A DNA stretch of 64,000 bases from JAEXOD01 sp937930275 (GTDB lineage: Bacteria; Bacteroidota; Ignavibacteria; Ignavibacteriales; Melioribacteraceae), in assembly GCA_036733965.1 (NCBI GenBank), contig DAIMZL010000001.1:124001-188000 (forward strand), written 5' to 3'. Shown here piece by piece: positions 28,291-37,085 of the stretch. Every line of letters starts with the position of its first letter. Position 1 is the stretch's first letter. The notes under the pieces were generated by a model, which saw only the letters and a program-made list of their open reading frames with translations, searched no databases and was not told the origin of the DNA. The position numbers and the translations under genes were made by a program.

Positions 28291-28315
28291 GCCGTTTTCC
28301 GTAAACGGCTTTTTT
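28291..28315 (+). terminator. Riboswitch-controlled intrinsic terminator
   Basis: Perfect stem GCCGTTT/AAACGGC with a five-base loop followed by six T residues, 21 bases after the TPP aptamer and before the first codon of the operon. This is the expression platform. The hexamer GCCGTT also occurs at 28182-28187 at the base of P1, which could compete for the 3' arm. Confidence 0.92.
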
Positions 28316-28320
28316 AATTT

Positions 28321-28327
28321 AAAGGAG
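28321..28327 (+). promoter_or_regulatory. Ribosome binding site that fixes the receptor start
   Basis: AAAGGAG lies six bases before ATG 28334, downstream of the riboswitch terminator. It rules against the in-frame GTG at 28289, whose codons would encode the terminator hairpin itself. Confidence 0.88.
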
Positions 28328-28333
28328 TTAAAA

Positions 28334-30814
28334 ATGAAAAAAATTATATTTATTCTTGTTCTTTATTCAAGTATTTTAATGGGTGAGGGGATAAAATTGA
28401 CCGGAAGAGTAATTAATTCGTCCGATAAATTACCGCTTATTGATGCTAACGTAATTGTAAAGGGGACTGATAACGGAATAAGCACAGATAAAAACGGACT
28501 ATTTTCATTAAATAATATTGCTGTAAATAATTATTTAATTGTTTCATTCCTTGGATATGAAACAAAAGTTCTAAGCATAGATAGCTTAATTAAATTTAAT
28601 AACATTACTATTGAATTAGACAAGAAATTGATTAATAGTCAAACTGTTTTAGTTGAAGGAATGTCTATTAATAAAAAAGAACGAATGTTCACTTATTCCG
28701 CCTTAGACAAATCAACAATTGCAGAAAAATATACTATACAAGATATTCCGGAAATAATAAGTAATTTACCTTCTACACTTTCTTATTCAGAGGGAGGAAA
28801 CGGGATTGGGTATAATTATTTGAATATTAGAGGGTTTGATCAAAGGAGAATTTCGGTAGCTATAAACGGAATACCTCAAAACGAACCTGAAGATCATAAC
28901 GTTTACTGGCTTGATATGCCAGATATACTTGCAAATACCGAACTTATTCAAATTCAAAGGGGAACAGGTTCCGGTATTGCCGGATATCCTTCAATAGGAG
29001 GAGCAATTAATATAATTACATCTAATTTTTCTGATAGATCTTTTTTACGCTTTAATATTGGTTATGGTAATTATAATACCCGCAAATATTCAATTTCTGC
29101 TTCAAGCGGTTTAATTGATAACAAGTACTCTTATTATTTTAGTCTTTCAAATATTTTAAGTTCCGGATATCGAAACAATTCTTGGGTTAACTTTAAGTCA
29201 TTTTATTTATCAGCAGTTAGATTTGATGATAAATTAACTACACAAATTAACATATACGGCGGATTGGTTAATGACGGTTTGGCTTATACAGGTTTACCAA
29301 AATTTGCAATTTCTAATAAAACTTTACGCAAGGCGAATCATAATTATTGGTCGCAATATTTAAATGAATATACTTATGAATCTTTAAGAAAGCCTGAAGA
29401 ACAAGAGCAATTTTTTCAGCCACATTTTGAGATATTAAACGAATATAAGCTTAATGATAATGTTAAAATTAACTCTGCTATATTCGGAATAATAGGCAAC
29501 GGATATTTTGATTATGACGGTTCTTGGGCAGATAACTCTTATTTCCGTTTAACACCGGAATTCGGTTATAATGTTGTTCAAAATGTAAGCAATTCAATAA
29601 TAAGGGCAATGGTTGAAAATAGACAATGGGGTTGGATACCAAGAATAGCAATTAAACACGCAAATGGTGACTTAATAGTAGGGACTGAACTTCGTTTTCA
29701 TAAATCTATACATTGGGGCAGTATAAATTATGCCGAAAACATTCCTTCGGGGGTAACTTCTAATTACAGATATTATTATTATGAAGGAAAAAAGGACATT
29801 TTTAATTTTTTTGTGACGGAAAATTACATACCTTTTGATGACATGACGATTTTAGCCGAATTGCAACTTTCATATAATAAGTATGGAATTAATAATGAAC
29901 GGTTTGTGCATAATAATTTTAATATAGAGAACTTATTTTTAAATCCTCGTTTAGCTTTTGGTTATAGATTTAATAGAAATTTGAATACATATATAAGTAT
30001 TTCAAATGTTTCAAGAGAACCGAGATTAAAAAATTATTATGATGCTGCAGAATCGAGCGGAGGCGCAATTCCGCAATTCAAGCAAAACGAAGACGGCTCT
30101 TTTAATTTTAATGATCCATTAGTAAAACCGGAAAACATGACTGGTTTTGAAGTAGGAGGAAATTACTCTTCGTCTAATATAAACTTTGATGCAAATTTTT
30201 ATTATATGCAGTTTAAAAATGAAATTGTTGCTAACGGTCAACTTGATAGATTTGGACAACCTATGACAGGAAATATGGATAAAACTGTTCATTACGGAAT
30301 TGAATTAGCTGCTACATTTAAAACAAACATAGGTTTTGAATTTATTTCAAATATAAATGTAAATCGTAACGAAATTATTTCCGGAAGTGAGTTTATTGAA
30401 GTTGATGGATTGCAGGGTAGTACTCGTTTAAATTTAGCAGGTAATAGATTAGGCGGATTTCCGAATCTAATTGTTAATGCAATTGTAAATTACCGATTTA
30501 AAAATTTATTTTTACAATTTAGCGGCAAGTACATAGGAAAATCATTTTCAGATAATTATGAAAATAATATTAAAGAATATTTAGAATTATACCCTTCGTT
30601 TTTAGAATATAATGATAATGTTATAGAGCCCTATTTTATATCAAATGCACAAATTAGTTATAAAGCATGTTTTGAACCGATATTAAAAGATATTACTTTT
30701 ACATTTCAAATAAATAATGTTTTTAATAAATTATATGCATCCTATGCTTATGGAAATGAGTTTTTCCCGGGTGCTGAAAGAAATTTTTATTTAGGATTAA
30801 AATTAGAATTTTGA
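28334..30814 (+). CDS. TonB-dependent outer-membrane receptor, probable thiamine uptake
   Basis: 826 residues. A signal peptide (about 1-19) precedes a carboxypeptidase-regulatory-like beta sandwich (about 20-100, LTGRVINSSDKLPLIDANV). A plug domain follows (QDIPEIISNLP, NYLNIRGFDQRRISVAINGIPQNEPE), then a beta-barrel ending GLKLEF with a terminal Phe. Control by a TPP riboswitch and coupling to thiamine pyrophosphokinase indicate import of thiamine or a derivative, like the OMthi/OMR1 receptors of Bacteroidota. Its stop overlaps the kinase start (TTGA). Confidence 0.9.
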   Translation: MKKIIFILVLYSSILMGEGIKLTGRVINSSDKLPLIDANVIVKGTDNGISTDKNGLFSLNNIAVNNYLIVSFLGYETKVLSIDSLIKFNNITIELDKKLINSQTVLVEGMSINKKERMFTYSALDKSTIAEKYTIQDIPEIISNLPSTLSYSEGGNGIGYNYLNIRGFDQRRISVAINGIPQNEPEDHNVYWLDMPDILANTELIQIQRGTGSGIAGYPSIGGAINIITSNFSDRSFLRFNIGYGNYNTRKYSISASSGLIDNKYSYYFSLSNILSSGYRNNSWVNFKSFYLSAVRFDDKLTTQINIYGGLVNDGLAYTGLPKFAISNKTLRKANHNYWSQYLNEYTYESLRKPEEQEQFFQPHFEILNEYKLNDNVKINSAIFGIIGNGYFDYDGSWADNSYFRLTPEFGYNVVQNVSNSIIRAMVENRQWGWIPRIAIKHANGDLIVGTELRFHKSIHWGSINYAENIPSGVTSNYRYYYYEGKKDIFNFFVTENYIPFDDMTILAELQLSYNKYGINNERFVHNNFNIENLFLNPRLAFGYRFNRNLNTYISISNVSREPRLKNYYDAAESSGGAIPQFKQNEDGSFNFNDPLVKPENMTGFEVGGNYSSSNINFDANFYYMQFKNEIVANGQLDRFGQPMTGNMDKTVHYGIELAATFKTNIGFEFISNINVNRNEIISGSEFIEVDGLQGSTRLNLAGNRLGGFPNLIVNAIVNYRFKNLFLQFSGKYIGKSFSDNYENNIKEYLELYPSFLEYNDNVIEPYFISNAQISYKACFEPILKDITFTFQINNVFNKLYASYAYGNEFFPGAERNFYLGLKLEF

Positions 30815-31470
30815 AAAAGCGCGCATTAATAATAGCAAACGGTTATTTACCGAAAATTGGCAAAATAAAAAAATTAAAGAAAATAGGCTTTAATGATATT
30901 ATTTGTGCAGACGGCGGTGCTAATAATATTTATAAATTGAAATTACTGCCACTATATATAATTGGGGATCTTGATTCCGTGCGATCTGAAGTTCTTAAAT
31001 ATTATGAACTAAAACAATGCAAAATTGTTAAAATTACAAATCAAGATAATACCGATATAGAAAAAGCAATCGATTTTTTAATAGAACTTGGTTATTCTGA
31101 ACTGGTAATATTTGGAGCAACAGGCGATAGAATTGATCACACTATTGGAAATATCTCAATCCTTATTAAATATAGCGACAAGTTAAAAATTCATTTTGTT
31201 CATTATAATTCTATATTATCATGCTATTCAGGCAAAAAGGTCTTTAAAACAGAAGTAGGAGAAATTATTTCTTTTTACGGATTAACAGAAAAAACTACTT
31301 TTACTACTGAAGGACTAAAATATAATTTATTGAATGAAAATTTATATATTGGATTTAGAGAAAGTACAAGTAATGTTGCCGAAAAGGACGAAATATATAT
31401 CCAATCAAAAGAAAAATATTTATTTGTAAGAAATTTTGATAAAGCTTGTAAGTATGATTTTATTAAGTAA
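30811..31470 (+). CDS. thiN: Thiamine pyrophosphokinase
   Basis: 219 residues. The N-terminal catalytic motifs are ICADGGAN, IGDLDSV, NQDNTDIEKA and GATGDRIDHT, as in the TPK fold; a C-terminal beta sandwich binds thiamine. It converts imported thiamine to TPP in one step with ATP, trapping the vitamin inside the cell. Translation starts at TTG overlapping the receptor stop. It lies in the TPP-riboswitch operon. Confidence 0.93.
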   Translation: MKKRALIIANGYLPKIGKIKKLKKIGFNDIICADGGANNIYKLKLLPLYIIGDLDSVRSEVLKYYELKQCKIVKITNQDNTDIEKAIDFLIELGYSELVIFGATGDRIDHTIGNISILIKYSDKLKIHFVHYNSILSCYSGKKVFKTEVGEIISFYGLTEKTTFTTEGLKYNLLNENLYIGFRESTSNVAEKDEIYIQSKEKYLFVRNFDKACKYDFIK

Positions 31471-32836
31471 CTTAGATATTATTGTTATTGTATTATTTTT
31501 CCTTTTAGTGCTTGTAGTCGGGTTTATTCCCAAATATACTAAGGATAAGGATGATTATTTACTTTCCGGCAGGAAAGTAGGTTTATTATTGTTTATTTTA
31601 ACAAATGTTTCAACATGGTACGGCGGAATATTGGGAATAGGTGAGTTTACTTATAATTATGGATTGCTCAGTTGGTTTACGCAAGGATTACCCTATTATA
31701 TTTTTGCAATTGTATTTGCAATTACTATGGCACCAAAAATATCTAAATCGTCACTAACTACAATTCCCGAAAAAATTAATGAGCAATATGGAAAAAAGAC
31801 TTCCTTATTGTCTTCAATTATAGTTTTTATATTAGTTAGTCCTGCTCCGTATCTTTTAATGTTGGCAAATATTATAACTTTAATATTAGGCATTAAACTG
31901 ATATATGCATTAATCTTATCGGCAATTATTTCATCTGTTTATTTATTTAAGGGAGGATATAAGTCAGATTTATATACCGATGCATTTGAATTTTTTGTTA
32001 TGTTTATTGGTTTTGGGTTACTTTTTGGTTACGCATATCTTAAAAATGGGGATCTTGGTTATTTAATTAAATCATTACCGCCGGAGCACTTAAATCCGTT
32101 TAGTAAAGTTAGTATTGGGTATATAATTGTTTGGTTTTTAATTGCGTTATGGACTTTTGCCGATCCCGGATTTCATCAGAGATGCAACGCTGCTAAAAAT
32201 GGAAATGTAGCAAAATACGGAATTATTATTTCTGTACTCTTTTGGTTTTTATTCGATTTTTTAACTAATGTTTCAGGGCTCTATTCCAAACTTGCATTAC
32301 CTAATTTGCAAAATCCGGTTATGGCTTTTCCGCTTTTAGCCGAAAACGTGCTTCCAAACGGAGTAAAGGGGATATTTTATGCAGCATTATTTGCAACCGT
32401 ACTTTCTACTCTAAATAGTTTTTTATTTTTAAGTGCTACAACTTTCGGAAATGATATAATTCCAAAATTAATTAAAATTGAGCAAAACAACATAGCAAAA
32501 TATACCAGGTACGGTCTTGTATTATCTCTTTTAATTTCAATAATATTAGCAAATAATATTAACTCTGTAATTGACTTGTGGTATTATATAGGAAGTATTT
32601 GCATACCGCCGTTAATTATTGTAATTATAAGCAGTTACTATATAAAATATAAAGTAAATTATAAATACGTGGTTATTGAAATTATTGCAAGTTTAAGTGG
32701 TGGCATTATTTGGTTTATTTTACGGAAATCGGGAGTAAGCTGGGGAATGATTAGTTTAATTGAACCGATGATTGTTGGATTACTGTTTGCTATTATTATT
32801 CATGTTTATGCTTTAGTTTCAAAAAAAACCCCCTAA
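31454..32836 (+). CDS. Sodium:solute symporter family protein, candidate inner-membrane thiamine transporter
   Basis: About 460 residues and 12-13 membrane segments. The SSS N-terminal signature DDYLLSGRKVG, followed by TWYGGILGIGEF, is clear, and DPGFHQR lies in the middle. ATG 31454 is preferred; an in-frame TTG at 31436 would add six residues. It overlaps the pyrophosphokinase gene by 17 bases and is the last gene of the TPP-riboswitch operon. Bacteroidota thiamine operons usually carry PnuT here, so the substrate is inferred from context only. Its stop codon lies inside the following terminator hairpin. Confidence 0.85.
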   Translation: MILLSNLDIIVIVLFFLLVLVVGFIPKYTKDKDDYLLSGRKVGLLLFILTNVSTWYGGILGIGEFTYNYGLLSWFTQGLPYYIFAIVFAITMAPKISKSSLTTIPEKINEQYGKKTSLLSSIIVFILVSPAPYLLMLANIITLILGIKLIYALILSAIISSVYLFKGGYKSDLYTDAFEFFVMFIGFGLLFGYAYLKNGDLGYLIKSLPPEHLNPFSKVSIGYIIVWFLIALWTFADPGFHQRCNAAKNGNVAKYGIIISVLFWFLFDFLTNVSGLYSKLALPNLQNPVMAFPLLAENVLPNGVKGIFYAALFATVLSTLNSFLFLSATTFGNDIIPKLIKIEQNNIAKYTRYGLVLSLLISIILANNINSVIDLWYYIGSICIPPLIIVIISSYYIKYKVNYKYVVIEIIASLSGGIIWFILRKSGVSWGMISLIEPMIVGLLFAIIIHVYALVSKKTP

Positions 32837-32845
32837 AATAGGGGG
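32821..32845 (-). terminator. Terminator between convergent genes, strongest on the minus strand
   Basis: Stem CCCCCTA/TAGGGGG with a three-base loop. Read on the minus strand it is followed by eight T residues, ending the smpB-tyrS-pdaD operon. On the plus strand the hairpin spans the symporter stop codon but has only a weak T-rich tail. Confidence 0.88.
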
Positions 32846-32869
32846 TAAAATTTATTACTAAATATATGT

Positions 32870-33415
32870 TTACGGAATAAGAATTGCCGCACTAACAACA
32901 GTTGTCCACAATCCGTCTTTATGTCCTCTTGCTGTTTGGGTAATATTAAATGTATTCACTATTTTACCGGACATTTTAAAAACTTGCTCACGTTCGTTCC
33001 ATGCTTCGTTGGAATCAAAATCAATTCCTAATGTTGTAGCAAGCATAGTAGCAGCTAAGTCTTCAGCATAATCACCGGCTACTTGGTTAGTTTCGCCAAA
33101 AGGATGATGTTCGCTTAAATAACCGTAATTCTTTTTATCTGCCGGGATGGCAACACCGATAGACGCAGCAATTAATCTGTTTGGTTCACTCGTTGCATTT
33201 CTTGCAATAACGGCATGTACAATTTGACCGGGTGTAAGTTCTTCCAATCCTTTTTCTATTGATACTCTTTTACAACCGATAGGATAAATACTGCTAACGC
33301 TTACTAAATTGTACTTTTCAATGTGAGCATCTCTTAAAGCAGATTCAAATGAAGCCAAATATTCTTTATGAACTCCGACTCCCTTAGTAAAAAATATTTT
33401 TTGTGGAACGTACAA
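32870..33415 (-). CDS. pdaD: Pyruvoyl-dependent arginine decarboxylase
   Basis: 181 residues. The proenzyme self-cleavage motif NLVSVSSIYPIGC is present, with the predicted cut between Ser41 and Ser42, leaving a pyruvoyl group on Ser42. Further family residues include HAVIARNATSEPNRLIAASIGVA and YAEDLAATML. It makes agmatine from arginine, the first step of one polyamine route. Translation starts at TTG, with a strong AGGAGG nine bases before it. It lies 18 bases downstream of tyrS. No agmatinase or agmatine deiminase is in the window. Confidence 0.93.
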   Translation of the reverse strand: MYVPQKIFFTKGVGVHKEYLASFESALRDAHIEKYNLVSVSSIYPIGCKRVSIEKGLEELTPGQIVHAVIARNATSEPNRLIAASIGVAIPADKKNYGYLSEHHPFGETNQVAGDYAEDLAATMLATTLGIDFDSNEAWNEREQVFKMSGKIVNTFNITQTARGHKDGLWTTVVSAAILIP

Positions 33416-33433
33416 TTTAATACCTCCTAAAAG

Positions 33434-34666
33434 TTAGTTAAAAATTAATTTTATAAAGTTTCTCTTTCCCACCTTCAGGATATCACCCGATTTTATTTGA
33501 ACTACAAATTTAACATCCGAAATTTTTTCACCGTTTAATGAAACTCCGCCTTGTGTTACCAATCTACGTGCTTCACCTTTTGAAGGAGCAGTTTTAGTTA
33601 ATACCATTAGCTCTAAAATTTCAATTTGTTGTTGAGTTTCATCTACAACAAATTCCGGAATTTCATCCGGTAACCCTTTTTTAACAAAAATTTCATCAAA
33701 TTCTCTTTCAGCGTTTATTGCTTCGTTTTCATCATGATACATTGCAACAAGTTTTCTTGCAAGCTTTCTTTTAATATCACGAGGATTTACAGAACTATTT
33801 TCCAGCGATGCCTTAATTTCATTTAATTGTTCGTTAGAAACATCAGTTGTTAATTCAAAATATGTATAAATAAGGGAATCGGGAATAGAGAGAGTTTTGC
33901 CGTAAATATCTTTAGCCGTATCAGTAATGCCTATGTAATTATTATAGGACTTACTCATTTTTTCAACACCGTCCGTTCCTACTAATAATGGGAATGTAAT
34001 AATAACCTGAGGCTCTTGTCCGTATTCCCTCTGTAAATCCCTACCGACAAGTAAATTAAATTTTTGATCTGTTCCTCCAAGCTCTACATCACTTTTTATA
34101 ACAACAGAATCCATTGCTTGAGCAAGCGGGTATAAAAACTCGTGAACACTAATAGGAATGCCCGCTTTAAATCTTTTTGTAAAATCATCTCTTTCAAGCA
34201 TTCTGGCAACTGTATATTTTGATGCAAGCTTTATAACATCGTCAAATTTCATAGTTCCTAACCAGGAAGAATTAAAGACGACTTCTGTTTCGTTTTTATC
34301 CAAAATTTTTACGGCTTGCTCCATATAAGATTGTGCGTTTGCTTTTGTTTCTTCAATAGTAAGAGGAGGTCTTGTAGCGTTTCTACCACTTGGGTCACCT
34401 ATCATGCCTGTAAAATCACCTATAATTAAAATTGCATGGTGTCCTATTTCTTGAAACTGCGCTAACTTTCTTAATACAACCGAGTGACCTAAGTGCAAAT
34501 CAGGTCTTGTTGGGTCACAACCAAATTTTATCTTTAACGGCGTATTTGTTTTAATAGATTTTTCAATTTTTTTTGCCAGTTCCTCTTCCGGTATAATTTC
34601 GGAAGTCCCTCTTTTAATAATATCCATCTGTTCATTCACATTAGGAAGTATCAACTTTCTTTCCAA
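33434..34666 (-). CDS. tyrS: Tyrosyl-tRNA synthetase
   Basis: 410 residues. The class I motifs are HLGH at 58-61 and KMSKS in VEKMSKSYNN near residue 232. A C-terminal S4-type RNA-binding domain (EARRLVTQGGVSLNGEKI) is present. The spacing around DPTRPDLHLGHS resembles the TyrZ subtype. It starts at TTG just after the smpB stop, indicating an operon. Confidence 0.95.
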   Translation of the reverse strand: MERKLILPNVNEQMDIIKRGTSEIIPEEELAKKIEKSIKTNTPLKIKFGCDPTRPDLHLGHSVVLRKLAQFQEIGHHAILIIGDFTGMIGDPSGRNATRPPLTIEETKANAQSYMEQAVKILDKNETEVVFNSSWLGTMKFDDVIKLASKYTVARMLERDDFTKRFKAGIPISVHEFLYPLAQAMDSVVIKSDVELGGTDQKFNLLVGRDLQREYGQEPQVIITFPLLVGTDGVEKMSKSYNNYIGITDTAKDIYGKTLSIPDSLIYTYFELTTDVSNEQLNEIKASLENSSVNPRDIKRKLARKLVAMYHDENEAINAEREFDEIFVKKGLPDEIPEFVVDETQQQIEILELMVLTKTAPSKGEARRLVTQGGVSLNGEKISDVKFVVQIKSGDILKVGKRNFIKLIFN

Positions 34667-34667
34667 A

Positions 34668-35135
34668 TCAATCCCTATACTTATTTTTATTTCTGTTTAT
34701 GTCTAATTCAGCTTGTTTTTTTGCAAGAGTTTCTCTTTTGTCAAATTCTTTTTTGCCTTTTGCAACGGCTATTTCCACTTTTACCTTACCGTTTTTAAAA
34801 TATAGTTTAAGAGCAATTAATGTATATCCTTTTTCCTTTTGGTATCTAATAAGTTTTCTAATTTCTGCTTTATGCAAAAGTAATCTTCTTTTCCGTAACG
34901 GTTCGTGATTATTAATATTTCCGTTTTTATAAGTACCTATGTGGGCATTTATTAACCAAACTTCTCCGTCTTTAATTTGAGCATAACTATCAGTTAAATT
35001 TGCATTTTTTTCACGCAGCGATTTCACTTCGGTACCTACAAGCTCTATACCGGCTTCATAAGTAACAATTATACTAAAGTCATGCCATGCTTTTTTATTT
35101 TGGATGATATCTTTGTAAATCGGTTTATCGTTCAT
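34668..35135 (-). CDS. smpB: SsrA-binding protein SmpB
   Basis: 155 residues with the oligonucleotide-binding barrel (AGIELVGTEVKSLRE, WLINAHI) and a basic C-terminal tail (GKKEFDKRETL). It carries tmRNA to stalled ribosomes for trans-translation. The tmRNA gene is not in the window. The 180 bases upstream, between it and the divergent lipoprotein gene, are AT-rich with no recognisable RNA. Confidence 0.96.
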   Translation of the reverse strand: MNDKPIYKDIIQNKKAWHDFSIIVTYEAGIELVGTEVKSLREKNANLTDSYAQIKDGEVWLINAHIGTYKNGNINNHEPLRKRRLLLHKAEIRKLIRYQKEKGYTLIALKLYFKNGKVKVEIAVAKGKKEFDKRETLAKKQAELDINRNKNKYRD

Positions 35136-35316
35136 TTCTAATAAAATAAATTTTAAACATATAATAAAGTAATTTATTACAATAAATCAAAACTTAAAAT
35201 TATTTTATTAATCTTTTTTATTTTATTCCTTAATAATTTCATAATTAAGTAATTATTTTTTATTTTTACATATTTACAATAATTATATGTTATTAAATAC
35301 AAAAAAAAGGAATATT

Positions 35317-35811
35317 ATGCAAAAAAAAGGAATATATACACTTTTATTTCTTTTAATGACTTTACTAATTAACGGATGTCAAAAAGAAGATTTGACCGAA
35401 GATGTTACGATTGCTGGTTATGATAAAATAAAATGGGATATGAAAATTGAGGATTTAAAAGAAACTTTGAATAAAAATTACTCTGCCAATTTATACGAGT
35501 TTTACAATATTGATAAAAATGATACAGTTTTTTATAGTTTTAATTCAGGAAAATTTAAAAATCTAAATGTTTATAAATGGGAAGCTGAATACTATAAAAA
35601 CCAATTAATCGCCTTAAAAATTATATTTGAAGAAGAAAACAAATTGGAAGGAGTTTTTAATTCAATTTTTAATAAGACTTTTAATAACAAAAAACATAAG
35701 CTGCCATTTATAAAAGTGTTAAACTCGGCTGAAACAAAAAAGCCTATAACTAAATTGACTTTTAATTACCAAAATAAAATGTTAACGCTTTTAATTGAAA
35801 AAATGAATTAA
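35317..35811 (+). CDS. Small putative lipoprotein of unknown function
   Basis: 165 residues from ATG 35317, which follows AAAAGGAATATT and gives a compact lipoprotein signal (MQKKG ... LLINGC, Cys at about residue 19). The in-frame ATG at 35287 lacks a ribosome site. The mature part is lysine-rich with alternating aromatic residues (KIKWDMKIEDLKETL near the start) and no motif I recognise. It may share a transcript with the MFS gene 20 bases downstream. Confidence 0.7.
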   Translation: MQKKGIYTLLFLLMTLLINGCQKEDLTEDVTIAGYDKIKWDMKIEDLKETLNKNYSANLYEFYNIDKNDTVFYSFNSGKFKNLNVYKWEAEYYKNQLIALKIIFEEENKLEGVFNSIFNKTFNNKKHKLPFIKVLNSAETKKPITKLTFNYQNKMLTLLIEKMN

Positions 35812-35831
35812 TATTAAATTAAGGATAAATT

Positions 35832-37085
35832 ATGCTACCGATTCAAAAAAGATTAACAAATTCGTTCTATGCATTATTAAGTTTACCGGCAACTGCTATG
35901 GGGTTTGCTCTATCAATTCAAATTGCAGTGCTTAGCTGGATTCTTGATACAAAATACCATCTGGATATTCATGAAATCGGATTTGTTTGGGCTGCAGGTC
36001 CATTAGCCGGTATTTTTGGTCAAGTAATTGTCGGGTTTATAAGTGATAAAGTATGGTTAGGCGGAGGAAGAAGGCGTCCTTTTATTATTGTAGGGGGCAT
36101 ATTAGCGGCTTTAATGATTTTAGCATTGCCGAACATTCAAGAAATTAGTAATTTTTTAGGGCTAAGTTCAATTTTAATTGTTGCGTTAATTGTTGCCTTA
36201 ACATTAGATTTAGCAATAAACATAAGCTTTAACCCTACACGAACACTTATTGCAGATGTTACTCCTGAAGGTCCTTCAAGAACTAAAGGTTATACATGGA
36301 TGCAAACAATATCCGGATTTTTTGGAGTTATGGCTTATTTAATGGGTGTTGTGTTAGGTAATTATTCGTTAATTTATATCGGGGCATTTATAGTTTTGAT
36401 ATTTTCAATTTTCCCACTCTTCTTTATTCAAGAACCACGAGTATTGGGTGCAAATACCGAAGATGAGAATATTGTTCCCGAACCGAAAAAAACGAATCTT
36501 CCGCAGCTATTAAAAATTTACGGTGCACATGCATTTTCTTGGATTGGCGTACAAACTATGTTTGTTTTTATATTTGCATTCATTAAAGTTAAATTTAACT
36601 ATACCAAAGAAAATGCAAATGAAATAGGACAAGTTATCAGTATATCTTTTGCTATTCTAAATACGGTTGGGTTCATTTTACCTTCTTTGGTTTTAGAACC
36701 TTTAACCGAAAAATTTGGAAGAATAAAAACCCATTTTTCCACTTTGTTAATTATGTCTATTGCATATTTAGCAATAGCATTTTTTGTTAATAATGCAATA
36801 ATGCTTTATATCTGTATGGCATTTGCCGGTATTGGTTGGGCTGCTATTGTAAGTTTACCTTTTGCAATTATGAGTGAAAATGTGTCAAGCGAAAAAATGG
36901 GATTATATATGGGTATTTTTAACTTATCAGTTGTGATTCCACAGCTATTTGTTAGTTTGGTTATTGGTCATTATATCGAAGAAGTACCCGATAAATCACT
37001 AATATTTATAATTAGCGGTGTATCATTATTAATTTCATTTATCTTATGGCAGTTTGTAAAAGATAACAATAAAAAGGAAGCATAA
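35832..37085 (+). CDS. MFS transporter, SLC45/sugar-porter-like
   Basis: 417 residues with 12 membrane segments. GFISDKVWLGGGRRRPFIIVG between helices 2 and 3 resembles the GRRRPFI motif of SLC45/sucrose-type carriers, and RTLIADVTPE with KGYTWMQ also fits that group. The substrate is probably a sugar or glycoside, but this is not provable here. The ATG follows AAGGATAAATT. The stop overlaps the start of the next gene (TAATG). Confidence 0.85.
   Translation: MLPIQKRLTNSFYALLSLPATAMGFALSIQIAVLSWILDTKYHLDIHEIGFVWAAGPLAGIFGQVIVGFISDKVWLGGGRRRPFIIVGGILAALMILALPNIQEISNFLGLSSILIVALIVALTLDLAINISFNPTRTLIADVTPEGPSRTKGYTWMQTISGFFGVMAYLMGVVLGNYSLIYIGAFIVLIFSIFPLFFIQEPRVLGANTEDENIVPEPKKTNLPQLLKIYGAHAFSWIGVQTMFVFIFAFIKVKFNYTKENANEIGQVISISFAILNTVGFILPSLVLEPLTEKFGRIKTHFSTLLIMSIAYLAIAFFVNNAIMLYICMAFAGIGWAAIVSLPFAIMSENVSSEKMGLYMGIFNLSVVIPQLFVSLVIGHYIEEVPDKSLIFIISGVSLLISFILWQFVKDNNKKEA

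Noticed and set aside
35136..35316. Possible tmRNA or small RNA next to smpB
   Set aside because: The stretch is AT-rich without a tRNA-like acceptor or stable GC-containing hairpin; no RNA gene can be supported.
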